The notes beneath the pieces were generated by a model. It searched no databases. It was not told the origin of the DNA and saw nothing but the letters and a program-made list of their open reading frames with translations. The translations under genes and the position numbers were made by a program. Positions 11,175 to 22,688 of a stretch of DNA of 64,000 nt are shown in pieces (within the stretch, counting starts at the first letter, position 1; each line of letters starts with the position of its first letter). Source of the DNA: Rhizodiscina lignyota (taxonomy: Eukaryota; Ascomycota; Dothideomycetes; Aulographales; Rhizodiscinaceae); the NCBI GenBank assembly GCA_010015805.1, contig ML978121.1, forward strand, positions 2,480,001 to 2,544,000, read 5' to 3'.

Positions 11175-12370
11175 TTTGGACAATGTTTCGACGATCAAAT
11201 GACTTGACGGAAATGGAATGCTGTGCTCTCGAAGGAAGAGGGGAATAGTAGAGACTCTTTCAATTTATGAAATTCCCAACATACCCGTATACCGATTCGA
11301 ACCATTCTACCCCACCGCGTCGCAACGGGAATTCCGATGCAGGTACCTAGATGATATTACAAGGGTGAAAACGTGATCCGGGTGGTCATGACGGCTATTG
11401 AACGCCAAAAACCTTGCAAGTCATAATGAAATCATCGATGAGGAGAATGCTCAATGAATGAGCTGTGGGGTTTTGGAGCTACAGTATGCACAGTATGCGT
11501 TGTGACGATCATAGAGAACCTCGTCGCTTTTAGCCGAAGGACTTAAGGGCAAGGCGAAAGCCATCAATAATTCACCGCGACATCAGATGAGACCGAGGAG
11601 TATAGGAAACGGAAGCTGAAAATGTCCGGAAAAATATCCTTAGTGCATTTTAGGGGCTTTCCGACGATATCGTACTCGAAGCTATTGATGATGAAAATGC
11701 CGTGGCGACTTCGCATGTTCCTCTATTCAATCAGGGGGAACCGCTGTGCAGGCGCTTTACCTCGCCTATGCAGGTGAAAATTAATCTGCGTATGCGACCG
11801 GTTCTTCTGCCAAATAATCGAAACTGTAGCTGATCTTCAAAGGTAAGGCAACTGTACGGAGCACGCGGAGGTAGAGACAAAGATACCCCTTGAACTCGCT
11901 CTAACCCGTTCTAGAATCGCGCGGCTTTGAATCCACACCTTTTTCCAACTACACGGGGGAGAGAGTGCATGGCAAATTTATATGGATGATAGAGAGGCCA
12001 GAGGTTCCCAAATTAATTGACCGCCGGACAGACTGTAATGCCTCAAAGTAAGCAGCTTTTGCACTCCCAAGGTAATCGAGGGTATCTCTGAAAGCAAAGA
12101 TCTACGTCCTTTGAGGATAGTTACGGCATGTACACGCAGATCAAGCATTGCTTTAATTGAAAGTCGTCTCTCAGCTCCCTGCTTACGTGTAGATTTGACC
12201 TACAACTTGATTATATGCAGACGCTCAACTTCCAGAGATAAATGTGTAGCTAAAGGCTTTGAGATCACCTTGGGTAGACGCTCATGCTTGCAGACATTAT
12301 CATATCATTCGTGGCATATATTGTACAGTTTGGTCGTACAATTCATTGCACGTATAGAAGCAGGAAACCT
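11175..12370. other. intergenic upstream of GH51 gene
   Basis: About 1.2 kb without a supportable gene. The part next to 11174 is the GH51 promoter. It contains an AT-rich TATA-like stretch near 11255-11270, an XlnR-type motif on the minus strand at 11529-11535, and SYGGRG (CreA-type) hexamers at 11310-11315 and 11465-11470. The remainder shows only short open frames. Confidence 0.45.
11529..11535 (-). promoter_or_regulatory. candidate XlnR/Xyr1 binding site
   Basis: The minus strand reads GGCTAAA, the consensus bound by the xylanolytic activator XlnR/Xyr1 in ascomycetes, about 355 bp upstream of the GH51 start codon and in the same orientation. A 7-bp motif will also occur by chance, so its link to the arabinofuranosidase gene is inferred from position and function. 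Confidence 0.3.
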
Positions 12371-14518
12371 CTAAGATCCGATACCGATTTCGTAACCCAG
12401 GAGCACCTCCGTAGATGCTCCGTCCCAACCCCGATTGCCTGCCGCCGAAATGAGAAATCTGCACATAGGGTCTATGTACAACTGCGAAATCACTCCTGTG
12501 CGATGTCCGGGGACGATGAGGAATGGCACCACCGAGTGCTTCGAAGATTCCTGCGCCTTCACGTCGTAGAGACGCAGAATGTCATAGCTCGCACTACACT
12601 ATGTTAGCAGAAGAACAATTGTTAATGATAGGAATATGGCATACCAGATGAGATGCCTTCCGTTCGGCATTGCCCTGACCGCACTCACCGGTCCACTACC
12701 ACCTGGGAATTTGAAGGTTCGGCTTGGTTCCCTCAAGCCTTTGTGTAAGTTGTACTCGTCGACTGTGCCATTCCTTCTGCCCGCGAAGATGTAGTTGCCG
12801 TCGGGGGACCAGCACGCGTTCATGCACCAAGGCGAGGTCGCGATAATACGTGCAATGGGATTCGGCTGCCTCTTGTCCCACACACGAATCGTGCCATCAA
12901 TCGCGGCGTCGAGGAAGGTAGTGTCGGAGGCTGGCGGAGAAGTGTCCTGTGTATCGTTTGCTCCATCTGTCACAACGGGTTCTTCTGAATGCGGAAGGCC
13001 ATTTTGAACATCATCAGAGTCTGCCACACCATTCGTGAGATGTCCATCGGGCTTATCGGTTTGATTAGCTCCATCTGTTGCTGAAACAGACTGATCAGGC
13101 GGCTGGACAGGACCACCAGACTGTGTCGCGTTCATCTCCGCCTCAGCACGTTGCGCTTCTTCCGCTTCTGCCTGTTCTTGCTGAATGCCGCTTGCAATAG
13201 CTCTTGAAAACTCATCGTCATCGTCATCCATACCTGGAACTGCAGCACCATCGTCAGCCAAGCCTAAAGAAGGTGCACCAGCTCCAGCATCTTCATCATC
13301 TCCAAACAGCGAGTTCATATCGTCTGGAGAACCGGGTGCATCTTCATTTTCGGCTTGTGCATCGTCCTCTGCCTTGGGTCTCACTCCACTTCCTGCAGCA
13401 GTTCCATTTGCAAGCTCACCATTAGCTCTTGGCCGTGAGGCATTATTTGAACTGAAAGTCCCGTTCGTCTGTAGCTTGACGCCGAGTGCGGGTGGAACTG
13501 GCAAAGTCGAGAGCGGCCGGGGCTCGAGGGCAGAAATCTGACCCGCACTGCCCTTGAATGCTCGCTTAATCTTTCCAGTGTTAAGATCCCAATCAAGAAT
13601 CGTCTTGTCCCAGCTGCCAGAGAGCACTGATTGCTCATCCTCAGAAAGCTGAAGAACAGATACTGCTGAAGTATGCTGTCGTAGCGTCGTGATCCTTGTG
13701 CCCTCGCTATGTCGCACAGATTGAAGATTGATACCGCCGCTCTCCCCTCCTGAGAGTAGCCAGAGAGCGTGGTGAGGTACTGCGAGTGAATAGACGGGTG
13801 TTGTAGGGGTGGAATCCTCGACGCCGTGGGGTGGAGGTGTCCGTACAGTCGAATCTTCATTCTCCCAGTAGCTCATAAGCACACCAGCCTTGGTCACGCT
13901 GTCTACAAATGGATGTCGTTGTGCCACCGTCAACATCAATTTCCCATTCGCAGTATCCGGCCAGTTGAACTTTCGAATGTAACCATCTGAGCCTCCGCTG
14001 AACACCCATCGCATGTCTGGCGTCGCCGTGACCGTATTGATCGAAGTGCCTTGAGGCGCCGCAATGGTAGGCACGATGTCGTAAACCGGTGCTGTGAGAG
14101 CTTCTGGCCGCACTTGAGGTCGCCATGATGCTACTATTGGCCCACTTGCAGCTGTGCCTGAAGCTTCTCCATTTGAGAGTGTACCGTTGGGAAGAGAGGA
14201 TGAAGGTGGGGGTCTGCTGGTCCGTCTCGAGCGTGAAGGAGAGTGTGGTTGCGATTCGCCGTCCTCCTGGTCGTCATCCTCATCATTGTCGTTCTCGCCC
14301 TCATCATCATCATTATCTCCATCGTCTCCGTCTGCATCCATGTCCGCATCTCCATCTCCGTCGCCGTCGCCGTCGCCGTCGTCAACGTCTTCCATGGTCT
14401 CATCGACGTCATTGTCGGAGCCGGACTCTGAGATTATGTTAGAAAGCTATGCTGCCTTGGAAGGCGAGGGTTGCTACATACCAGCACCATTCTCGTCGTC
14501 ATCGTCAAAGCCCACCAT
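12371..14518 (-). CDS. SPT8: SAGA complex WD40 subunit Spt8
   Basis: Spt8 is the TBP-contacting WD40 subunit of the SAGA transcription coactivator in the nucleus. Three exons: complement(14482..14518, 12645..14427, 12371..12593), 680 residues. The N-terminus is very acidic, with Asp-Gly/Asp-Glu repeats over about 25-70, and is followed by a Ser/Pro-rich linker. WD repeats include S-G-G-S-D-G-Y-I-R-K-F-N-W, the L-S-G-S-W-D-K-T repeat, and A-A-I-D-G-T-I-R-V-W-D-K-R. A long Glu/Ala-rich insertion separates the blades. The C-terminus ends with the conserved V-P-F-L-I-V-P-G-H-R-T-G-V-I-S-Q and A-A-G-N-R-G-W blocks. The last acceptor was set at 12594 because it keeps the I-C-A-S-Y-D-I-L-R-L-Y-D frame. 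Confidence 0.93.
14275..14395 (-). repeat. low-complexity acidic repeat in SPT8
   Basis: Imperfect tri- and hexanucleotide repeats (CGTCGC/CATCTC units on the plus strand) encode an Asp-Gly, Asp-Glu and Asn-Asp tract in the N-terminal region of Spt8. Length variation between strains would be expected. Confidence 0.7.
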
Positions 14519-16259
14519 GGTTGTTACCGCGCGGGATTTGACCACTTAGGCGCGTCTGAAGGAGCGATTGCTGAGCAGATAACTTGCGATGATTTGCGAA
14601 TTTGCAGGCGCAGCTTTGTGTAGATCAGATTTCTGTTTCCCAAGCTGATTTCCTGCGCAAACATGCAAGATGTAAAAGCGATGCTGAGAGGTAAATTACT
14701 GTTAGTAGGACAATAGGATTGCAGTTGCTGGCGCATTGGCGCTCTCGGATGCTCCTCATGCGGCTGGCTGGTGGCTGGCTTGCCGACCCACCTGCATGGG
14801 AACGGCCCTGGAGGCAGGCCCATGCCATGCCAACAGGGGGCTTCATCGACGCTATCCCGCATTGGGCCGAGATACTTGGCGGCGTTTGCACTTCACCAGA
14901 GACATCAGGGACACCAGAAGATCCTTTCATCCACGGAATCGTTCACTTATACACCAACAGAACCTCTAGCCATCACACGTGCAAGCACAATCAATTCTGT
15001 AAGATAAAGAGTCCCTCGAATCTGGAATGGCAATACTTTTATGCGTAATTCAAGGACAAGCGGTGTTCACCTCAAGAAAGACCTGGAGTAACGGATGGGG
15101 ACGATACTCCTTTAACTGCCCCTCCAAGTTGGATCCTGCACCCATTAGACATAAGCCATATAAGAACGGTTGATAAAGTCTCGCTTTATCGGTGAGGCGG
15201 TGTGCTGCCGTGAACTATCAGGTGAGGGAGTGAGCTTCAACCGGCTGGATTGGAACAGTTTGAGCTCACGTGCGTCCCTGAATCATAGCAAGCAGAACGT
15301 GTGGATGCCAGGCCTTCTTGCCTTTGATTGATTTTGATCTTAAATTTAGCAGTAAACGTTTTCCGAGGCATTCAGCAAACAAGGCGTAGAACTGCTTGCT
15401 CGTCTGTGTTGCTCGCGGCTTCCTCGTCAACAACTGGCCGGGCGTACAAATACTCCGCGGGCGGCAAGTGTTGCGTGTCAAAGCCCCGCGCACTGTGAAA
15501 ATTGGAATTTAGGTGCGTCGTGTGGATTCTTCTCCTCTACCGTGTTCATTCCTCCTTCAGTCATCCACCAGCTTCATCTTCAAATAGCGTACATCACCAC
15601 GCCATTATCAAGGTGAACTTCATCAAAAGTTCATGATCAAGAACCGGTGAGCTTTTCCACGCTGCATTTGAAAGCGAAGGCACGTTTCCCCATCCGCGGC
15701 CGGCAGATTGCCGGCTTCTCGCAGCTATATCATCTCCTCCTGCTTCCCCAATCTTCCTGCACCTTCAACACCCAACGCTCATTCCCCTTCTGCCTCAGCA
15801 TCAACCGTTCTGCTTGCTGCGGCTTGTGGCAATTCACAATTGGCTTTGTGCTGTCCATTGGTAAGCTACGCAGCGGACCAAGCATTTCCAATCCCTTCCG
15901 TTTGCATGTTTCTGCTTTCGCACGCGACGAGTTACTTGACAGATCTTACTTGATTTCGAGCAGTTGCTGTGCACTCCATGTGCACAGGCGTCCACTTGGG
16001 TCCTGTAAAATTCGGCAGTTCGATGGCGGGTTGGTGTTGCGCCCCTCTTCACTCCAACCTGCTCCCTCCTCAGGCGCGAGTCTTGGCATGGCGTGCTTGA
16101 CCACGCGCTTTGTTTACACGACAATCTTTAACCGCCCGACCTTCTTCCTTTTTCCACTTCACAACAACACAACATTTCATTTGCCTCCACAAAACTAACG
16201 TTCTTTTCTACCACCAGATCGTTCTGTCGTACATCGAATAAGACACTTCTACCGCGAAC
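14519..16259. other. long divergent intergenic region, SPT8 / helicase
   Basis: About 1.7 kb between two divergent start codons. Short open frames are present on both strands, including a pyrimidine-rich open frame of about 180 codons at 15647-16198, but none shows a domain. The stretch before 16260 is C/T-rich, as in fungal promoters and 5' leaders. A small hairpin lies at 15172-15190. Confidence 0.4.
15172..15190. repeat. 7-bp stem, 5-nt loop inverted repeat
   Basis: GATAAAG at 15172-15178 is followed after TCTCG by its reverse complement CTTTATC at 15184-15190. It lies in the intergenic region. It is too short to be assigned a function; it also carries GATA motifs. Confidence 0.35.
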
Positions 16260-19200
16260 ATGGATTCGTCGGTAGAAGATTCTCCTTACATTCGCTACTT
16301 TGATCCGTTACCTTCGGCTGGGGCTCCGACCAGCCAAACAAAAGACGAGCCAACTGCAGCAACCTCTGCCGGATCCAGTGACCTCGATCTCGGCCCTGAA
16401 TTCTCTGTCTATGCCAAAGACACAGAGACAAAACCAAGTAAGAATGTTCGCCTCGTCGAAGCATGGGTGAAGGATCTGGGTGCCACTGCACCTACAGAGC
16501 CTACGGGATGGGAAGAGGGCTCAAAAGCCACGGCGAAGGGCAAATCGAAGGCCAGAAGAGGTATGCTTTCCTCTTCATTAACTCAACCTCAGCTGACGGC
16601 GATTGTGTTACAGCAGAGAAACGCGAGAACTTTCGATCTCGCAAGGAACCTGGCGCTGGACCAAGCGCCCGTCACTTCGATCATCCCAAACAGGAACTCC
16701 ATGTCGCCGGTGAAGAGGAAGAAGAAGAACTCAATGCGACAATCAATGAGCGCATTCCAGCTGGCCGCGTTTTCGACCATCGCGACGTCATGACGACACA
16801 CGCCAATCCAGCCTTCCACCAACCACGCCGCGCTCCTAAAGACGCCATTTCAAGCTACTTCGCTCTGTCAAAGTTGGAGGACGACCCGGACAAGTGGTCT
16901 GGCCTTCCAGAAGTCCCGTCATCGGCAGAGGTGACGGGTGAGAAACCGGATAATGGCGTGCCGCGTAATATAATCGAAGAACCTTGGGAGAGCAAGGAGG
17001 CATACCTGAGCTCTCACTACGATCTCATTCGCGAAGATACCGTCTTTCCCTTGCGTGTGGCCGTACATCAACTGCGAGATGCTCCGACTTCGAAGGAAGA
17101 TTATTTCAGCGGATCAGTTGGTGTTTACGACCGTGTTCGAATCATCGGACTGACATGCAACTTTCATGGTGGCATCGCCGTGAGGGTGGCCTTCTCACTT
17201 GCCCGCGCTGGCAAGCGTGTCCACTGGGAACAATCGAAGAGACTGATTCCTGGCTCCATGGTGGCTCTAACACCAGTGAACGATATGTTTCAGACCAAGT
17301 GCGTCATCGCGACGATCGCTGCCCGTCCTCTTGATGGTCTCAAGCAGAACCCTCCGGAAGTTGATCTTTACTTTGCACGCTCGGAGGAGCTCGAGATCGA
17401 CCCAGCGGAAGAATGGGTAATGGTGGAAGAACGATCCTCATACTTTGAGGCTTCGCGACACGTTATGACTGCTCTGCAGAAGCTTTCTCGCGAAGGATTC
17501 CCATTGCAAGAGCATCTTGTGGACATTGAGACAGAGATCCAGCCCCCAGAATACCTCAAGAACAATCCCTTTGTCAACCTGTCCAAGGCCATAGATCCAA
17601 CAGAAGAAAAGTCATACGAGAACGTCGACATCCTCAATGATTGGCCGGTCCGTGCAAAAACGGCTCTTGATAAATCCCAAGTGATTGCTCTTCGTGCAAT
17701 CCTTTCTAAGCGCCTGGCAATCATCCAAGGCCCACCTGGCACAGGCAAAACCCACGTCTCAGTCGTCGCTCTACGGGTCATGCTCGACAACTGGCGACCT
17801 GGCGACCCTCCAATCATCGTGTCGTGTCAGACGAACCACGCGTTGGATCAGCTACTGCGGCATGTAGCAGCGTTTGAGGAAAACTTCGTCCGCCTCGGCG
17901 GTCGCTCGAAAGACGAAGACGTTGTGAAGAGGCGTACCTTATACCAATTGCGCCAGTCAGGCAGTGTTCGCCCCCCAAAGAGCGGCCTCTTCAATACGTC
18001 GCGAGCAAGGATGGCCGTTCTCTCAAAAGAGATAGAGGAGCTTCTCTTCCCCCTTGCGCTGGGCTCACAGGCTCTCATTGACGCAGATGCCCTGCTCAAG
18101 CTGAAAGTCTTAACTGCTGAACAGCATCAGTCACTGGTCATGGGCGATCAAGACTGGGTCGACACCAATCGACCGCAACAAGACACAGCATACGTAGCAG
18201 CTTGGCTGGGTCCTCAACTCCAAATAGTCCCAAAGAATCTACAGGCCGACGAGATGTACGCCTTCGAAGAAGCCGATCTGGAGTTTGAGCAGCTCCAAGA
18301 GATAGAAGCTGAAGCCACCGCTCAGGATGACGAGGACAACGAAGCACTAAAAGGCCAATACATTGCCATCGCTGATAACTTCACCGGAAAGAGACTTTCG
18401 CGCATCTCAAATGCTCAGATCGAAACTTTGCTGCAGACCTCGGATCTTTACTCCATTCCCGCAAAGCATCGCGGATCGGTCTACTGGTACATGCAGCGCC
18501 AGGTCAAGCAAACCATCCTTCGAAGCCTGCGTGATCAAGCCAAAAAGTTCGGGGCACACTCAGTTCAAAGGCGAATTGGCAGATTCGAATGTGATCTTCC
18601 CATATTGAGAGATCAGAAGCTTATTGGCCTGACAACAACTGGACTGAGCAAGTACCGTCCACTCATTTCTGCACTAAATCCCAAGATCGTCCTCATTGAG
18701 GAAGCCGCAGAAGCAATCGAGGCACCTGTCGCAGTAGCATGCGTCCCCTCGCTCCAGCACCTTATCTTGGTTGGCGACCACCAACAACTCCGACCAAATT
18801 GCTCTGTCACAGCCCTCGAAGGACAGCCTTTCAACCTCAACGTTTCGTTGTTTGAGCGCATGGTTTTGAATAACGTTGGTTTCAGTATGCTCAAGAGGCA
18901 GCGCCGCATGATTCCAGAGATCCGACGCTTATTGCGACCTATCTACGGCGAGTCCATTGTCGATCATCCTTTGGTCAAAAACTCTGTACATCGTCCACCG
19001 GTGCCGGGAATGGGTGGGGTTAACTCCTATTTCTTCACGCACGAGTGGCCGGAAAGTCGCGATGAGAACATGTCCTCCTGCAATCACATGGAAGCCGAGA
19101 TGATTGTGTCATTCTATGACTACCTCATTCTTAACGGCATGAAAGGAAATCAAATCACGATCATCACATTCTACAACGGCCAGCGCAAGGCTCTACTCCG

Positions 19201-20311
19201 TCGCCTTCACCGTCATCCAAACCTTCAAGGACGTGTGTTCAAGGTGGTTACTGTGGACTCATACCAAGGAGAGGAGAATGAAATCATCTTGCTTTCGCTA
19301 GTTCGTAGCAACGACAATTACAGCATCGGCTTCCTCAACGTCGACAACCGCATTTGCGTTGCTCTTTCTCGCGCTCGACGTGGCTTCTATCTCTTTGGCA
19401 ACGCTGAACTGCTATGCAGTGCGCATAGCACGTGGAAAGAAGTTATCAGGATCATGCGAGGCAAGAAGGGCGAGCGAGCTCCAGATCCGATCAAGCGCCT
19501 CGATTTTCACCTTCCCCTGACTTGTGATAACCACAACCGGAAAACGTACATCGAAGAGCCTGAGGATTTCCTCAAGATCAATGGTGGTTGTGACGTCGAT
19601 TGTGAAGGAGAGTTGCCCTGTGGTCATCCATGCGAACTTAAGTGCCATCCCTTCGAGCATTCGCAAGTGACTTGCACTAAGCCTTGCATGCGCCCTATGC
19701 ACTGCGGACACAAGTGTGTTGCGGAATGCTGCGAGCCCTGCCGCTGTGCAGAATGCGAAGAAGAAAACAGCAATGATGCACTGGAGTCGATGGAGCCTCT
19801 GCTCCAAGCCCTGCCCGCTGGTCGTCCCCCTCACTCTGGATCCACGCCGCTGGGAGGCACAACAGCACTCGGAGGAATGACAGATGTCTCTGGTACAACC
19901 TTTGACGCCTATTCTGGTGTCAACGCTTGGAACAATTATGCTCACAACAAAGTAGTAGAACATGATCGCCAGCTCTACGCAGAGCCACACAAGACTTTCG
20001 ACAAATGGAATGCGCCACACGCCCAGGCTTCTCGTGAGCCATTCGAGGCACTTACGACACTAGAGCGCACGTCTTCTACGAGTTACCCTACGCTTGCATC
20101 TCCGCCTACTACTCTCAAACCCTCGAGCATCTCGGAGACGATGACTCAGGGCGGCAGTGAGGCCCCGCGCAAGCATCATGACATGGATGGAATGTTCCAA
20201 GAGGAGGACGAGAGCGACAACACCGACGATACCATCGTTGAGCGCCTCCGTGACAATCCGACCCCACGCAAGGTGAACACTACTGAAATGAATTTGATTG
20301 ATTTCGACTGA
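16260..20311 (+). CDS. Hrr1/ZNFX1-like SF1 RNA helicase with NF-X1 zinc finger
   Basis: Two exons, 16260..16560 and 16614..20311 (53-nt intron), 1332 residues. Superfamily 1 (Upf1-like) motifs are complete: Walker A G-P-P-G-T-G-K-T near 473; motif Ia region V-S-C-Q-T-N-H-A-L-D-Q; motif II as I-E-E-A-A-E rather than DEAx, which is usual in this subfamily; motif III L-V-G-D-H-Q-Q-L-R-P; motif V/VI V-D-S-Y-Q-G-E-E-N-E and V-A-L-S-R-A-R-R-G. About 1093-1148 is a cysteine/histidine cluster of NF-X1 type (L-P-C-G-H-P-C-E-L-K-C-H, M-H-C-G-H-K-C). The final ~185 residues are low-complexity. Fission yeast Hrr1 acts with RNA-dependent RNA polymerase in RNAi heterochromatin and animal ZNFX1 in small-RNA and antiviral pathways, so an RNA-silencing role is inferred here. 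Confidence 0.88.
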
Positions 20312-20689
20312 GGCGATTTCCGACTGCACCTTCTTTCATGCGAATAGCGGTGTTCCGACTACCCCCGATTTCTTACCATCCTTTCTCCTTTGCGTTGCTT
20401 TTACCTGGACTTTACGTGGCTTTTACGTGGAATATGGACAGACTGATGGCTCCTCAAGGCTGGGTGGAGCGGATTACTGGCACGATGTTGTTTGCACTAC
20501 TCCAAGCTAGACTGCTGTCTACGGTAGCAAGCATCTGTGCCTTCTTTTTGACCAAAAGTTTACTTTCTATCGGTGGTTACACAGAATCCTGTCTGCCTAG
20601 GGGATAGGGACGGATTTGCTTCATTTTCTCTTCTATTCAGTCACTACCGAAATGTAACTAGAATGGTCCTCCTTTTTGAATGCAATCAC
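20312..20689. other. convergent 3' intergenic region
   Basis: About 380 bp between two converging genes. This is probably the 3' UTRs of both, and no gene was seen. Confidence 0.5.
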
Positions 20690-22165
20690 TTAAAACGCCG
20701 AATCCAGCCTTAGAAGCAGCTTCTGAATGACTACGTGCTCCCTCAAGGCGGCTCGCATGCTCGTGTGAACGTCTTGATGTCTCACATCGCCATTGCGGAA
20801 GAATTCGGCCAGAAATCTCTGCACCTCCATATTAGATGCCGCGAGGCCCATCAGACTCCTCCGATCGAACTCATGCAGTATTGGAAAGACTGAGGGCGAT
20901 TCTTTTATGACTTCCCAAGCTCTCTCCAGATTGCCAACTCTGCACAGTGCATACGCTACGTTTGCATCGCCTTTTAACTTGATGCTCCCAAGTACTCTTC
21001 TCTGTCTCCCTGGTGCAAAGAAGCCATCCGTGTTTCGTACATGTGAGTCTCGCCAGAGCCTCCATTCTCGCCATATCTCTTCCACCTTCCCCGCTTTAGC
21101 CAGGACCTGCAGCCACGCATGCATCTTCTGCCAGTTGTACAAACCTCTTTCCAGCCAGGACTCTAAATGCGCGTCAACCTCCCACCCACGAAACCCAAAC
21201 AATATCTCATGCAGGTCTTCCATCTCCCATTTGCCATTGCGAATCTCACCGTACCCGTTCTTGCCGATGCTCAACTTTGCAATGACAGACCGAAACAGAT
21301 CCCTTGGAAGCGTAAGCTTCCTTACCCGGAATTCCGTCAGATACCACCGCATGTATTCCAGCCGCCGACTCCGCGCCGCGAACTTCAGCCCGCATGCATA
21401 CAGGTCGTACGGCACGGGCAGTCCCCCGATGTGCAGCCGATTGATGATCATGCGGATCACGCTGCACACCCGACTGTCTGAAGCGCGCACCCGTGAGCGG
21501 AACAGGGCCTGGATGATGCGCAGGTTCATGCTGGGGAGCTGGGCCGCGACTCGTGGGCGTTGCATGGCGGCTGCGACGACGCGCAGGACGTCGGTGGCGG
21601 TTTGGCAGGCGCCGAAGTGGATGCGCAGGACTGCGTTGGCAGCTTTGGGGTATTGAGCGGCGGCAAAGGCGGCGCGGTCGGGTATGAGGGTTGGCGTATC
21701 CAGACCGGGAGGGGGGATGCGGAAGGGAGAGAGGCCGCGCATTGGCGGGGTGGATATTATGCGGATCTCTTTCAGCTCTGGTGGTTTGGGGGATCCGAAT
21801 TTGAATTGGACGGAGAGATACTGTGTTGGAGAGGAGAGCCACGGAGGATTGGGTATCTGATCCAGAGTGAGGGATGCTGCTTCGTGGACGGCTTCATGGA
21901 TCGCGTCGTCTGAGCCATCGGAATAATTAGTGGTCTGAAGGCTGAATGAATTGGTGCCTAGGACAACCGCAAGCTCTGGCCGCGATGCTGGGATAGTCTC
22001 TACGCCTTTGTCTTCTCTTGAAAGCGTGAAACTCCTCTTGCGAGGATCAAAGCCGCCTCTTGATTTACTACACACGGGACATGTCCAAGGTCTGGTAATC
22101 GCCCTTGCTCTTGAAGTCGGAACAGCCACATCCCAAAGCCACAGGCCGTTAATGGCTCTGCTCAT
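20690..22165 (-). CDS. probable mitochondrial helical-repeat (PPR-like) protein
   Basis: Single exon, 491 residues, starting at the first true ATG (22165). The open frame runs further upstream, but only through a TTG. The N-terminus is basic and hydroxylated with few acids (M-S-R-A-I-N-G-L-W-L-W), like a mitochondrial presequence, and is followed by a C-P-V-C pair. The C-terminal half is made of repeated amphipathic helix pairs such as A-Y-A-L-C-R-V-G-N-L-E-R-A-W-E-V-I and W-L-Q-V-L-A-K-A-G-K-V-E-E-I-W, which resemble degenerate pentatricopeptide repeats. A role in mitochondrial RNA handling or translation is inference. It shares a 523-bp divergent promoter with SYF2. Confidence 0.75.
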   Translation of the reverse strand: MSRAINGLWLWDVAVPTSRARAITRPWTCPVCSKSRGGFDPRKRSFTLSREDKGVETIPASRPELAVVLGTNSFSLQTTNYSDGSDDAIHEAVHEAASLTLDQIPNPPWLSSPTQYLSVQFKFGSPKPPELKEIRIISTPPMRGLSPFRIPPPGLDTPTLIPDRAAFAAAQYPKAANAVLRIHFGACQTATDVLRVVAAAMQRPRVAAQLPSMNLRIIQALFRSRVRASDSRVCSVIRMIINRLHIGGLPVPYDLYACGLKFAARSRRLEYMRWYLTEFRVRKLTLPRDLFRSVIAKLSIGKNGYGEIRNGKWEMEDLHEILFGFRGWEVDAHLESWLERGLYNWQKMHAWLQVLAKAGKVEEIWREWRLWRDSHVRNTDGFFAPGRQRRVLGSIKLKGDANVAYALCRVGNLERAWEVIKESPSVFPILHEFDRRSLMGLAASNMEVQRFLAEFFRNGDVRHQDVHTSMRAALREHVVIQKLLLRLDSAF

Positions 22166-22688
22166 AATGTCACCGTGCCTGAGAACGAGTGGAGATGACT
22201 GAGCTATCAATGCCGCAAAGAGAATGTGCCATAACGTGGTCCGCCACTTTCAAGTTCCGGTTTGCGGTGGTTTGCAGATATCAAAGTGTTTGGCTATTGG
22301 GCAATGGCTTTCATTTCCCGTAGCAATTCGTCATGCGCTCATATTTATCAATATAATGATTGTCATCCTCCAATATGTGACATCGCTTCACAGGTGTGGA
22401 CGTCTTCAAAGTGGAGGGGCAGATTCCATCCAATCACTTTGAAGCTGGGCGCACGTGAGTGGCTGGCGCCAAGCCCCGCGCTGGACTTCAACGCTTCACT
22501 TGATGACGATGAATTTCAATTAGTGACACACGAGCACCAGAAAGTCATCGTCTTTCCACTCTTCCTGCTCGCGCTCGCATTCCCACATCTACCCTCCGCT
22601 GGAAAATACCAACCATCCGGAACACAAGACCTTCCATCTACAAAACAAGCCCGATCGCCGACAGAAAAATCACCCTTCACAAAGCGCA
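22166..22688. promoter_or_regulatory. shared divergent promoter, PPR-like gene / SYF2
   Basis: About 520 bp between two divergent start codons. It contains a CACGTG E-box-type hexamer near 22453 but no clear TATA box. Open frames inside it show no domains. Confidence 0.4.

Noticed and set aside
11290-11310. tRNA T-loop-like TTCGAA near 11295
   Set aside because: The flanking bases do not form a T-stem, and no acceptor or anticodon arm could be placed.
15647-16198. Open frame of about 183 codons upstream of the helicase gene
   Set aside because: The sequence is pyrimidine-rich promoter/leader type. The translation is a mix of Ser, Leu, Phe, Pro and Cys without any domain, and the helicase start at 16260 is clear.
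22166-22210. Upstream extension of the PPR-like protein to 22210
   Set aside because: The extension begins with TTG, not ATG. The first ATG at 22165 gives a good mitochondrial-like N-terminus.
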